From contig JACQVO010000234.1 of NCBI GenBank assembly GCA_016209725.1, forward strand, positions 1 to 16,120: a DNA stretch of 16,120 nucleotides, in the 5' to 3' direction. The first letter of the stretch is position 1. Each line of letters opens with the position of its first letter. Made by a program: the position numbers and the translations under genes. The notes below the pieces were generated by a model. That model ran no database searches and had not been told where the DNA came from. It saw only the letters and a program-made list of their open reading frames with translations. Shown here piece after piece: positions 7,751-15,075 of this stretch. The DNA is from Candidatus Methylomirabilota bacterium (GTDB taxonomy: Bacteria; Methylomirabilota; Methylomirabilia; Methylomirabilales; 2-02-FULL-66-22).

Positions 7751-7779
7751 TTGCGGCACGAGATCACCTCTGCTATAAG
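7751..7779 (+). promoter_or_regulatory. Sigma70-like promoter of the amidohydrolase gene
   Basis: TTGCGG (7751-7756) and TATAAG (7774-7779) are separated by exactly 17 bases, with TGC before the -10 (extended -10). The predicted transcript starts near 7786, giving a leader of about 60 bases to the ATG at 7845. It lies just past the retroelement remnant. It is similar in design to the promoter at 12544-12572. Confidence 0.5.
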
Positions 7780-7844
7780 GGGCGACACCCTTCGGGGTTC
7801 TCCATCCACCGGCCGACCCGACGAGACCTCCAGGAGGTTCGCCC

Positions 7845-9110
7845 ATGTCCCAATCGCCCGCAGTGTGGACGCTGCTGACGGCTGCCCGACTGCTGGATGG
7901 CAGCGGAGAGCCGCCGCTTGAGGGAGCGGCCTTGCTGATCGAAGACGGGCGGATTGCCCATATCGGTCCTCGGTCAGACGTCCGCGCCCCATCCGGCGCG
8001 CGCGTCCACCAAGTTGACTACGGCGACGCGACGATCCTCCCCGGGTTGGTGGACGCCCATACCCACCTGGTCGCCCCCGGCGATGGCTCGCCCGGTGACG
8101 ACCTGGCCCTGGAGGGCGAAGACCTGCTCCTGCTGCGTGGGGTCGCGAATGCGCGCACGACCCTACATTCCGGCGTGACGACGGTGCGCGACAACGGCGC
8201 CAAGGGCCGGGTCGCGATCTCGCTGCGGGAGGGGATCCGGCGGGGCCTCGTCGCCGGACCGCGCACGGTGATCTGCGGGCGGCCGATCACGATGACCGGC
8301 GGCCACATGTACTACTTCGGCTCCGAGGCCGACGGTGTGGACGCCGTGCGCGCGGAGGTTCGGAAACTCCTGAAGGAGGGCGCCGACTACATCAAGATTG
8401 TCGCCAGCGGAGGCAGCACTCGGACCTCCGATCCAAGACGCGCATCCTACACGGTGGGGGAGCTGTGGGCCATCACCGATGAGGCCCATCGGCATGGAAA
8501 GCTCACCGCGGCGCACTGCTCCTGTGCCCAGTCCATCGAGAATTGCCTCGAGGCGGAGGTGGACATGATCGTCCACTGCGTCTTTGCCGAGCCGGACGGC
8601 ACGTTCAGCCTGCGCCCGGATTTGGTGGACCGGCTGGTGGCTTCGGGCGCCTGGGTGAACCCGACCCTGTACATCCTGAGGGCTGCGAAGGAATACGTCA
8701 CGGCCCGGCGGGAGCGGGAAGGCGGTCTGACACACCAACACGAGGCCCTGCTTCAGGGGGCCGGGCGAGAGCTGGAGGTGCGGATGGAGGCCGTCGGGAA
8801 GATGATTCGGGCCGGGGTCAAGCTGTGCGCGGGGTCGGACTCCCCCTGGCTCTGGTACGCGCCGGGCGGATTCGTCCATGAGATCGAAATCCTGGCGGAG
8901 GCCGGGCTGTCAAACGGTGAGGCCATCGTCTCCGCCACGTCCGGCTCGGCCGAGTCAATCGGGGTCGGCCCCGTGGCAGGGCGGCTCGCCCCGGATCGCC
9001 AGGCGGACGTGCTGGTGGTCGCCGGCGACCCGACGCGCGACCTCTCGAGTCTCTGGCAGGTCCTGGACATCTATCAGGCAGGCAGGTGCGTGGAGCGGGG
9101 GATCCGCTGA
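7845..9110 (+). CDS. Metal-dependent amidohydrolase (imidazolonepropionase/prolidase-like)
   Basis: The protein has 421 residues; ATG 7845 follows an AGGAGG site at 7832-7837. It is an amidohydrolase-superfamily TIM barrel with the N- and C-terminal beta-sandwich pieces (AALLIEDGRIAHIG; ADVLVVAGDP). Metal and catalytic residues are visible: HTH at 72-74, Lys184 in DYIKIVASGG (likely the carboxylated bridging Lys), His224 in LTAAHC, His244 in MIVHC and Asp332 in AGSDSP. This pattern matches the binuclear subgroup that includes Xaa-Pro/Xaa-Arg dipeptidases and N-acyl/N-methyl-phosphonate hydrolases. There is no signal peptide, so it acts in the cytoplasm. Its stop is 7 bases from the stop of the converging ABC ATPase. 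With the neighbouring amino-acid transporter and racemase-like enzyme, a role in cleaving imported N-blocked amino acids or dipeptides is likely; the substrate is unknown. Confidence 0.88.
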   Translation: MSQSPAVWTLLTAARLLDGSGEPPLEGAALLIEDGRIAHIGPRSDVRAPSGARVHQVDYGDATILPGLVDAHTHLVAPGDGSPGDDLALEGEDLLLLRGVANARTTLHSGVTTVRDNGAKGRVAISLREGIRRGLVAGPRTVICGRPITMTGGHMYYFGSEADGVDAVRAEVRKLLKEGADYIKIVASGGSTRTSDPRRASYTVGELWAITDEAHRHGKLTAAHCSCAQSIENCLEAEVDMIVHCVFAEPDGTFSLRPDLVDRLVASGAWVNPTLYILRAAKEYVTARREREGGLTHQHEALLQGAGRELEVRMEAVGKMIRAGVKLCAGSDSPWLWYAPGGFVHEIEILAEAGLSNGEAIVSATSGSAESIGVGPVAGRLAPDRQADVLVVAGDPTRDLSSLWQVLDIYQAGRCVERGIR

Positions 9111-9117
9111 CCCTCCG

Positions 9118-9840
9118 TCACAGGATCGACTCGATGAACGCGCGCAGGCTCTCGTTCCGTGGGGCGGTAAAAATCTGCGCAGTGGGACCCTCCTCGGCAA
9201 TCTGCCCTTCGTGGATGAAGAGCACCCGGTCGGCGACCCGGCGTGCGAAGCCCATCTCGTGGGTGACCACGACCATGGTCATGCCACCCTCGGCGAGGTC
9301 CTGCATTACCTTCAACACCTCGCCTACCAGCTCGGGGTCGAGGGCGGAGGTCACCTCGTCGAAGAGCATCAGTTTTGGGTTCATGGCCAGGGCACGGGCG
9401 ATGGCCACCCGCTGCTGTTGGCCGCCGGAGAGCCGGTCGGGATAGGCGTCCAGCTTATCCGAGAGCCCGACGCGGGCGAGCATCTCCTCCGCGATGCTCC
9501 GGGCCTCGGCCAGCGGCATCTTCTTGACGATCTTCAGGGCGAGGCTGACGTTCTCGAGGGCCGTGTAGTACGGGAACAGGTTGAAGGACTGGAACACGAA
9601 GCCGACTTCCTCGCGGATCTTCCGGACGTGGCGGGAGTGGGCGTCCACCACCTCCCCATCCACCATGATCCGACCCTGCTGGATCGGCTCGAGCCCGTTG
9701 ATGCACCGGAGGATCGTGGACTTCCCCGACCCGCTCCGACCGATGACCACCACGACCTCCCCCCGGGACACGGTCATGGAGATGCCCTTCAGCACGTGCA
9801 GGTTCCCGAACCACTTGTGGACATCTTCCAGCTCAAGCAT
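9118..9840 (-). CDS. Polar amino-acid ABC transporter, ATP-binding subunit (GlnQ/HisP type)
   Basis: The protein has 240 residues, the family norm. Walker A is GRSGSGKS at 34-41 (the family often has GPSGSGKS), Q-loop Gln84, signature LSGGQQQR 137-144, Walker B LMLFDE 157-162 followed by VTSALDPE, and switch His194 in THEMGFARRVADR, a hallmark of the polar amino-acid uptake family. It powers the two permeases upstream and is the last gene of the operon. Its start overlaps the permease end by 8 bases. The gene ends 7 bases from the converging amidohydrolase. Confidence 0.95.
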   Translation of the reverse strand: MLELEDVHKWFGNLHVLKGISMTVSRGEVVVVIGRSGSGKSTILRCINGLEPIQQGRIMVDGEVVDAHSRHVRKIREEVGFVFQSFNLFPYYTALENVSLALKIVKKMPLAEARSIAEEMLARVGLSDKLDAYPDRLSGGQQQRVAIARALAMNPKLMLFDEVTSALDPELVGEVLKVMQDLAEGGMTMVVVTHEMGFARRVADRVLFIHEGQIAEEGPTAQIFTAPRNESLRAFIESIL

Positions 9841-10495
9841 GGCGCTTCAGGCGGATCTCCAGTCTCTGGGACGCGAGAGACAAGGGATAGTTAATCCCGA
9901 AGTAGATCGCCCCAACCAAAGTGAACACCAGCATGGTTGCGTACGTTGACTGGGAGATGATGTACCCGGCCCGCGTCAGCTCCACGTAGCCCACGACGTA
10001 TGCCAGGGACGTCCCCTTGACGAGCTGCACCAGGAACCCCACCGACGGCGGGATCATGATGCGCACAGCGACCGGGGCCACCACGTAGCGCATGAGCTGA
10101 CGGTAGCTCATTCCCAGGGACCACCCCGCCTCCCATTGGCCGCGGGAGACGGCCTCGACGCCCGCCCGCACGATCTCCCCCATGTACGCGCCCGTGTAGA
10201 GGATCAGGGGGATGCTCACGGCCACGAACCGGGGCAACTCCAGGCCCAGGATCGAGAGGCCGAAGTAGGCGATGAAGATCTGCATGAGGAGTGGGGTTCC
10301 CCGGAAGATCTCGACGTATCCCCATCCGATCCACCGCAGCGCCGGAAACCGCCGGGCCGTCCGGATGAGACCGATCAGGAGCGCCACGACCAGTCCGCAG
10401 GAAAACGCCATGGCGCACATGGCGATGGTCACCAGGGCGCCCTGCAGCAGGAACAGGACGTCCTTGTACGAGAACGCGACCAAGAGCTCCGGCAT
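9833..10495 (-). CDS. Polar amino-acid ABC transporter permease (HisM/GlnP type), second subunit
   Basis: The protein has 220 residues from ATG 10495, which overlaps the stop of the first permease by one base (TGATG), a reinitiation layout. A GTG at 10510 would add five residues and is less likely. It is an inner-membrane protein with about five transmembrane helices. It has the family's FRGTPLLMQIF block at 64-74 and the cytoplasmic EAA loop EAGWSLGMS at 122-130 that docks on the ATPase. The C-terminus ends in a basic amphipathic tail. It forms the pore together with the upstream permease. Confidence 0.93.
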   Translation of the reverse strand: MPELLVAFSYKDVLFLLQGALVTIAMCAMAFSCGLVVALLIGLIRTARRFPALRWIGWGYVEIFRGTPLLMQIFIAYFGLSILGLELPRFVAVSIPLILYTGAYMGEIVRAGVEAVSRGQWEAGWSLGMSYRQLMRYVVAPVAVRIMIPPSVGFLVQLVKGTSLAYVVGYVELTRAGYIISQSTYATMLVFTLVGAIYFGINYPLSLASQRLEIRLKRHA

Positions 10496-11169
10496 CAGAG
10501 CTGCCCCCACGCCTCGCGGAACACCTTGTGCCCCGTCAGAGAGAAGAGGAACGAGAACAGCCGCGCCATCAAGAAATAGAGAATGGTGATGAAGAAGAAG
10601 ATCTCGAAGGTTCGGAACGTTCGGGACTCGAGCATCATTCCGGCATAGGTGAGCTCCTCGGCCGAGATTTGTGAGGCGACGCTGCTCCCCAGCATGGTGG
10701 CGATGAACTGGCTGGCCAGGGGAGGCCAGACCACGCGGAGCGTGGGCAGGAGGATCACGTGACGGAATACCTGCCAGTGCGTCATCCCCAACGAGAGACC
10801 CGCCTCCGTCTGGCCGCGGTGAATGGATTGGATGCCGGCCCGGATGATCTCCGTGGAATAGGCGCCGCAGTTGATGGTCAGCGTGATGATGGCCACGCTG
10901 AAGGCCTCGAGGTTGACGCCAACGACTACCAGGCCGAAGTAGACGTAGAAGAGCTGGACGATGAACGGAGTGTTCCGGATGGCCTCGACATAGGCCGTGG
11001 CTGCGCCCCGGAGAAACCGGTGCTTGGAGAGGCGGGCCAGCGCGGCACAGACCGCCACCAGCAACCCGAGCAGGCAGGCGACCCCGGACATCTCAAGTGT
11101 TGCCAGGGCGCCCCAGAGGAATTGCGGCAGGTTCCGGAGAGGAACTTCCCAGTGGAATGTGTAGCTCAC
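10495..11169 (-). CDS. Polar amino-acid ABC transporter permease (HisQ/GlnP type), first subunit
   Basis: The protein has 224 residues and starts at GTG 11169 with an AGAGGGA-type ribosome site upstream. It has about five transmembrane helices, the IRNTPFIVQLF block at 64-74 and the EAA loop EAGLSLGMT at 122-130. The C-terminal half has GSSVASQISAEELTYAG, the family's usual periplasmic turn. It differs clearly from the second permease, so the pore is a heterodimer as in the histidine transporter. A 149-base gap with a hairpin separates it from the binding-protein gene upstream. Confidence 0.93.
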   Translation of the reverse strand: MSYTFHWEVPLRNLPQFLWGALATLEMSGVACLLGLLVAVCAALARLSKHRFLRGAATAYVEAIRNTPFIVQLFYVYFGLVVVGVNLEAFSVAIITLTINCGAYSTEIIRAGIQSIHRGQTEAGLSLGMTHWQVFRHVILLPTLRVVWPPLASQFIATMLGSSVASQISAEELTYAGMMLESRTFRTFEIFFFITILYFLMARLFSFLFSLTGHKVFREAWGQL

Positions 11170-11245
11170 GGTATTCCGGCTCCCTCTACCCTCGCGGTGA
11201 AGAGGGTCGGCATGAGCTCACCCCCGCTCTGGACGCGAGAGGTAT

Positions 11246-11284
11246 GGCGAGGGTCGTCCCTGCCGGTCCCAGACCACCCTCGCC
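11246..11284. promoter_or_regulatory. Intercistronic hairpin between binding-protein and permease genes
   Basis: GGCGAGGGT (11246-11254) pairs perfectly with ACCCTCGCC (11276-11284) across a 21-base loop. A smaller stem ACCCTC/GAGGGT lies at 11188-11193 with 11202-11207. There is no U-tract. In many binding-protein transporters such a stem after the binding-protein gene stabilises its message or partly ends transcription, giving more binding protein than permease. That role is inferred. Confidence 0.5.
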
Positions 11285-11318
11285 CCGTGTTCTGTCGTGG
11301 AAGGATGGAGCCAAGCTC

Positions 11319-12122
11319 CTACCAGTGCGGGAGGGCCGGAGGCATCTCGACACCGTTCCACTTCTCGAACATTTCGGCAAACTTCCCCTGCCCGCCGTGC
11401 CAGTCCATGAACGTGTTCAGCCACTGCAGCCAATCCGGATCGCCGCGGCGGATGCCGATGGCAGCCCAGGAGCGGCTGACGAGCCCTTTGATCTCCATAT
11501 CCTTGTTGTCTTTAACCTTCTTCAGGGCCAACACCTCGGCGGTCGGCAACACATCCGCTTTCTTCTGCTCGAAGGCGAGCATCGCCACCGGATCATCCTC
11601 GTACCGGACGATCTTGGCCTCCGGCGCAAGCCTAGTGATGGCGATGTCCTGGGTCGTCCCACGCGTCACCCCGACCGTCTTTCCCTTGAGGTCCTTGTAC
11701 GATTTGATGTCCCGGTCCTTCTTCCACCCGAGCAGGACGAGGTTCCAGGAATTGTATGGCTTGGTGAACGCCACCTGCTTCGCGCGCTCAGGCGTATTCC
11801 CGAACGTCGCGATGACCAGGTCCACCTTGTTGGTCAGCAGGTAGGGGATCCGGTTCACCGAAGACGTATCCACCCACTCGATTTCGACCTTCAGCTCCTG
11901 GGCGACAAGCTTCGCCAGATCAACGTCGAATCCGGCGGGCTTCTTGTCGGCGTCGTAGAATCCGAAAGGTGGTGCGCCCAGGCCGATACCGACATTCAGT
12001 TTCCCACGTTTCTGAACTTGGTCCAGCGTGCTCTCTGCGGCGGCGGCCGAGAGGGTCGAGGCCAGTATCAGCAGGAGCCCCAGCGCCGCCATCCATCCCC
12101 AACCACGCACCTCTCGTCGCAT
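11319..12122 (-). CDS. Periplasmic amino-acid-type substrate-binding protein
   Basis: The protein has 267 residues; ATG 12122 follows an AGGAGGGA site. The signal peptide covers 1-29 with cleavage after SAAAA. The mature protein is family 3 of the solute-binding proteins: KLNVGIGLGAPPFGFYD, GFDVDLAKLVA (64-74), NTPERAKQVAFTKPY (109-123), GKTVGVTRGTTQD (147-159). Arg113 matches the residue that binds the ligand alpha-carboxylate (HisJ Arg77, GlnH Arg75). The Asp that binds the alpha-ammonium (HisJ Asp161, GlnH Asp157) aligns with Ala195 in KKADVLPTAEVLA. This suggests a ligand without a free amino group, or a shifted binding mode. It is the first gene of the minus-strand transporter operon and diverges from the enolase-superfamily gene. 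Confidence 0.93.
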   Translation of the reverse strand: MRREVRGWGWMAALGLLLILASTLSAAAAESTLDQVQKRGKLNVGIGLGAPPFGFYDADKKPAGFDVDLAKLVAQELKVEIEWVDTSSVNRIPYLLTNKVDLVIATFGNTPERAKQVAFTKPYNSWNLVLLGWKKDRDIKSYKDLKGKTVGVTRGTTQDIAITRLAPEAKIVRYEDDPVAMLAFEQKKADVLPTAEVLALKKVKDNKDMEIKGLVSRSWAAIGIRRGDPDWLQWLNTFMDWHGGQGKFAEMFEKWNGVEMPPALPHW

Positions 12123-12621
12123 TGCTTCCCTCCTCGGGGTTCCCCCCGCCCCGCCCTCCCATCGACGTGGAGAGGACGGTGAAAAAGACCATTGACCTCC
12201 CTGAGCCTGTATCCCTCGCCCCCTTCCGGTCGTCCTGTGCGCTCCGCGTGCCTGCGCCTATCTCAGGCCTCGGCCAATATCACGAGGGCACACAACGCGG
12301 ACGCAAGGGATAGTCTTCGCCGGATATCTCTCGCCCTGGTTCTCGTCTGGGTGAAGGCTGATCACCAAGCCTCTGGAGAACTTGGAAGGAAAGCGGAAGG
12401 ACATCCGAGGGCAGCGTCGGCCGCTCGATCCCGTGGGAAGTCGACCGCCTCCCGTTGGGGTGCCTCCGAAGGGGGAACGCACACGCCGAAGGATATCCAA
12501 GGCCTGCTTGCATGTCAAGGCCCGGGCGCGCGTTGGTCTGGCTTTGGAATCCCGAACAGCGGATGCTATAATCGCCGCGAAACGACCGAACCAGTTCGGG
12601 ACGAATGGCAGGGGAGACCAA
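12123..12621. promoter_or_regulatory. Divergent control region between transporter and enolase-superfamily genes
   Basis: These 499 bases hold no supported gene. The right part carries a strong plus-strand promoter (12544-12572) and an AGGGGAG ribosome site at 12610-12616. The left part must carry the transporter promoter, but I see no clear -35/-10 pair. An open plus-strand frame reaching back to 12382 is just read-through of the downstream gene's frame and lacks a ribosome site. Confidence 0.5.
12544..12572 (+). promoter_or_regulatory. Sigma70-like promoter of the enolase-superfamily gene
   Basis: TTGGAA (12544-12549) and a perfect TATAAT (12567-12572) are 17 bases apart, with TGC just before the -10. 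Transcription should start near 12579, leaving a leader of about 43 bases. The fit to the sigma70 consensus suggests strong expression unless repressed. Confidence 0.65.
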
Positions 12622-13737
12622 ATGAAGATCCGGAAGGTGGACCTCATCCATATCGTGTTGTCCATCAAAGAACCCTTCGTCACCGGATGTGGTGTCGTGG
12701 GCGATCGGCATGTGATCGTCACCAAGCTCTACGCTGACCAGGGCGTGGGGTTCGGGGAGGTCGATTGTAACTTCGATCCCATCTACAGCTACGAGACGAC
12801 GGGTACCACCCTTCACATCCTGCGGCAGTGGGTGATCCCGCGCGTGCTGGGGAAGGAAATCTCTGAACCCGCCGAGTTGGTGGCGATGATCGAGGACATC
12901 CGAGGTCACAATATGGCCAAGTCAGGCGTGGAGCTCGCGTTTTGGGACGTTTACTCGAAGGTCAAGGGAGAGACTATCGCGAGCCTGCTGGGTGGGGAGC
13001 GAAAGGCCATCATCAGCGGGGTGAGCGTCGGCATGCAGGACAGCATCCAGCGGGTCATCGCCGAGTGCGAGGGCTTCTTGGAGAAAGGCTACCAGCGGCT
13101 CAAGATCAAAGTCAGGCCGGGGAAGGACGTGGAGGTGATTCGCGCCCTCCGCAGACGATTTCCGGACGTCATGATGATGGCGGATGCGAATTCCTCGTAT
13201 CGGCTGAATCGGCCCGGCGACATGGACGCGCTCAGAGCCCTGGACGAGTTTAACCTAATGATGATCGAACAGCCCCTTCAGGATGACGATATTGTCTGGC
13301 ACCGCCACTTGCAGAAGCAGTTGAAGACCCCCATCTGTCTTGATGAGTCGATCCACACTCCCGATGACGCCAAGAAGGCCATCGAGTTGGGGAGCTGTGG
13401 GGTGATCAACATCAAGGTCTCACGGGTGGGGGGTCTGATCATGGCCAAGCGGGTCCACGACATCTGTCAGGAGGCGGGCATACCCGTGTGGGTGGGTTCC
13501 ATGCTGGAGTCGGGCGTTGGGGAGGCCTACAACATTCACTTCGCCACCTTGGAGAACTGCACGTTCCCAGGCGACGTCGCGCCCTCGGATCGCTACTTCA
13601 CCGACGACATCATCGAGCCGTTGTGCGAGATCCACAAGGACGGCACCATCGACGTGCCTTCGGTTCCCGGCATGGGATTCGCGGTCAACGAGGAGAAGCT
13701 GCGGAAGTGCACGGTGGAGACAGTCACCGTGGCTTGA
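12622..13737 (+). CDS. Enolase-superfamily enzyme, N-acylamino-acid racemase / o-succinylbenzoate synthase type
   Basis: The protein has 371 residues from ATG 12622 (AGGGGAG site at 12610-12616). The N-terminal capping domain (about 1-125) is followed by the TIM barrel. Catalytic residues are in place: KIK with Lys161 and Lys163, Asp188 in MMADAN, Glu216 in MIEQP, Asp241 in LDES and Lys265 in NIKVSRVGG. These are the two Lys bases and three metal ligands of the muconate-lactonising-enzyme subgroup. The C-terminal block GSMLESGVGEAYNIHFATL and FPGDVAPSDRYF matches racemase/OSBS proteins and lacks the DxD motif of dipeptide epimerases. No menaquinone genes are near, and an amino-acid transporter and an amidohydrolase are, so N-acylamino-acid racemisation is the better guess. 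OSBS or another lyase activity remains possible. Confidence 0.88.
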   Translation: MKIRKVDLIHIVLSIKEPFVTGCGVVGDRHVIVTKLYADQGVGFGEVDCNFDPIYSYETTGTTLHILRQWVIPRVLGKEISEPAELVAMIEDIRGHNMAKSGVELAFWDVYSKVKGETIASLLGGERKAIISGVSVGMQDSIQRVIAECEGFLEKGYQRLKIKVRPGKDVEVIRALRRRFPDVMMMADANSSYRLNRPGDMDALRALDEFNLMMIEQPLQDDDIVWHRHLQKQLKTPICLDESIHTPDDAKKAIELGSCGVINIKVSRVGGLIMAKRVHDICQEAGIPVWVGSMLESGVGEAYNIHFATLENCTFPGDVAPSDRYFTDDIIEPLCEIHKDGTIDVPSVPGMGFAVNEEKLRKCTVETVTVA

Positions 13738-14019
13738 AGATCGATCTTCCTGAGGAGATACGGAGTCGCCTCCGATCTCGAAAAGGGATCCCCCTTTGCC
13801 CGGCGGCTCTACGACATCGCGCGCCAGTCCTGGTCGTCCGCGGGACCGTCGCCCGACGGTGGCAGGCAATCGTCGGCATCCCACCCGGGACGGTCTCGCG
13901 ACTCCCGCCGGTCCCGGATCCATGAGCGGCGCGGTCGCTCCTGGGGAGTCGGGGAGGGGCGACCGGCCTCTCGGTCCGACGGCTGACACCCTCCGAGACC
14001 GCCCCTCCCTCTTGATCGG
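13738..14019. other. Intergenic region between converging operons
   Basis: Both flanking genes end here. A hairpin lies near the left end (13755-13779) and a small GACCG/CGGTC stem at 13961-13976. No gene can be supported. Confidence 0.4.
13755..13779 (+). terminator. Strong hairpin after the enolase-superfamily gene
   Basis: GAGAT(A)CGGAG pairs with CTCCGATCTC around a TCGC loop: ten base pairs with one bulged A, starting 18 bases after the stop codon. No U-tract follows, so it may act as a 3' stabiliser or a Rho-assisted end and not a classic intrinsic terminator. Confidence 0.5.
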
Positions 14020-14901
14020 CTACCGGACGCCCGCCTGCAGTTCCTCAAGCAATTTCAGCGAGGCCTCGTGGACGCCGGCGCCGGTCTCCTCCGCCTCGAA
14101 GCGCTCGAATTCTTTGCCAAGATGTTCCTGATCCTCGGGGGTCAGGACGTGGTCGGCCAAGGGGAACAGGATGGTGTTCTCCTTGTCAATGTGGGCCCGC
14201 AGGAGCTGGATGTACCCGCGCCCGCTCTGGATGATCTGCTGTGTAGCGCTGGGATCCTTCCCCAAACCCGCCGCGCCGTCGGCCATCCCGCGGATGAACG
14301 CGCGGCCGGTGTCGTGCTCCGACAGCATCACCGCGATCGGTCCTCCCTGGAGTGGGAAACCGCGGTCCACCATGGTCTTGAACAGCAGGTTTTCCTCCTT
14401 GCCGTGGTGGCACTTGTCGGCGAAGGTCCGGAGGAACTCCACCGCCTTCTCGAAGTAGGCCCGGTCCGGAGCGGCGCCGGTCTCCAGTGCGGCGATCTTG
14501 CGCTCTAGGGCATCCAGCGCCTGGAGGATGAGGTCGTGCTCGTCCTTGAGGACCTGGGTCGGCGGCCCGGCGTGGGCGTGCTGGTGCGCGTGGCCGTGGC
14601 CGCCCCCGCTGGCGTGCCCGCAGCAGCCCAGCGCCTCGGCAGGCTGCTGGGTGGCTGCGGCCGGAGCGACCCGGCGGATCTCCACCCTCCACACCTCGGG
14701 GCCATTCTCCAGGCAGAGCCACTCGAATTGCCCGGTCCGCTCCGCGGCGAACTGATAGTAGAGGGGCTTGGGGTCGTGGTCGTTCACCAGGAGCATCGCC
14801 TCGCCCACGGCCAGGGCCTCGAATGTACGAAAGATGGTGGAGTGCTTCTGGGGAATCGGCAGGATACGGGCGTCCACGGTGCCTGCGTAGGTCGTAACCA
14901 T
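14020..14901 (-). CDS. DUF2249 - hemerythrin (HHE) fusion protein with His-rich linker
   Basis: The protein has 293 residues; ATG 14901 follows AGGAGG at 14911-14916. Residues 6-78 are DUF2249 (VDARILPIPQKHSTIF ... LLVNDHDPKPLYYQF ... GPEVWRVEIRR). A linker at 93-110 is packed with possible metal ligands (two Cys, six His). Residues 115-255 are a four-helix hemerythrin domain: His122 in KDEHDLI, His165-His166 with Glu169/170 in CHHGKEEN, His196 in LSEHDTGR, and His237 with Glu241 in LRAHIDKENTILF, enough for a di-iron site. Hemerythrin-like proteins bind oxygen or nitric oxide or help repair iron centres (compare YtfE/RIC). DUF2249 often travels with DUF59 and respiratory genes. It is cytoplasmic and the last gene of the operon. 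An NO/O2-sensing or iron-delivery role is inferred. Confidence 0.9.
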   Translation of the reverse strand: MVTTYAGTVDARILPIPQKHSTIFRTFEALAVGEAMLLVNDHDPKPLYYQFAAERTGQFEWLCLENGPEVWRVEIRRVAPAAATQQPAEALGCCGHASGGGHGHAHQHAHAGPPTQVLKDEHDLILQALDALERKIAALETGAAPDRAYFEKAVEFLRTFADKCHHGKEENLLFKTMVDRGFPLQGGPIAVMLSEHDTGRAFIRGMADGAAGLGKDPSATQQIIQSGRGYIQLLRAHIDKENTILFPLADHVLTPEDQEHLGKEFERFEAEETGAGVHEASLKLLEELQAGVR

Positions 14902-14928
14902 GTGCGGCTTCCTCCTAAGAAGGGGTTG

Positions 14929-15075
14929 TCAGCGAACGGTCAATTCGGGGATCGCCTCGGCTGCCGCAACGGCTGCCAGGCGCACTCTCTTGGCGACATC
15001 GCGGCTGAACCCCGGGGTTGTCACCGTGCCAAGGGCTTTCAAGATCTCTTCGGCGCTGAGCGTGGAATTCATCAT
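14929..15075 (-). CDS. Small 48-residue protein, coupled to the DUF59 gene
   Basis: ATG 15075 (or the next codon, 15072) overlaps the DUF59 stop as ATGA and has a GGAGGA site at about 15083-15088. The stop is 27 bases before the hemerythrin gene. The sequence begins MMNSTLSAEEILKALGTV, continues TTPGFSRDVAKRVRLAAV, and ends with AIPELTVR. The first 26 residues resemble the start of DUF59/Mrp proteins (EEVLxALxxVxDPxLxRDV), and the end resembles that fold's last helix and strand. It could therefore be a shortened DUF59 paralogue that lost its middle, or a genuine small helical partner. It has no Cys, so it cannot hold a cluster alone. The coding call rests on operon fit and ribosome site; no family is recognised with confidence. 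Confidence 0.65.
   Translation of the reverse strand: MMNSTLSAEEILKALGTVTTPGFSRDVAKRVRLAAVAAAEAIPELTVR

Noticed and set aside
8163..8879. 238-codon minus-strand frame inside the amidohydrolase gene
   Set aside because: Antisense shadow of a gene with all catalytic residues intact.
10759..12182. Two 361-codon plus-strand frames over the transporter genes
   Set aside because: Antisense to permease and binding-protein genes with clear motifs; no ribosome sites.
12382..12621. 80-residue N-terminal extension of the enolase-superfamily protein
   Set aside because: No ribosome site, unlike family N-termini, and it would start upstream of the strong promoter at 12544-12572; ATG 12622 has a good site.
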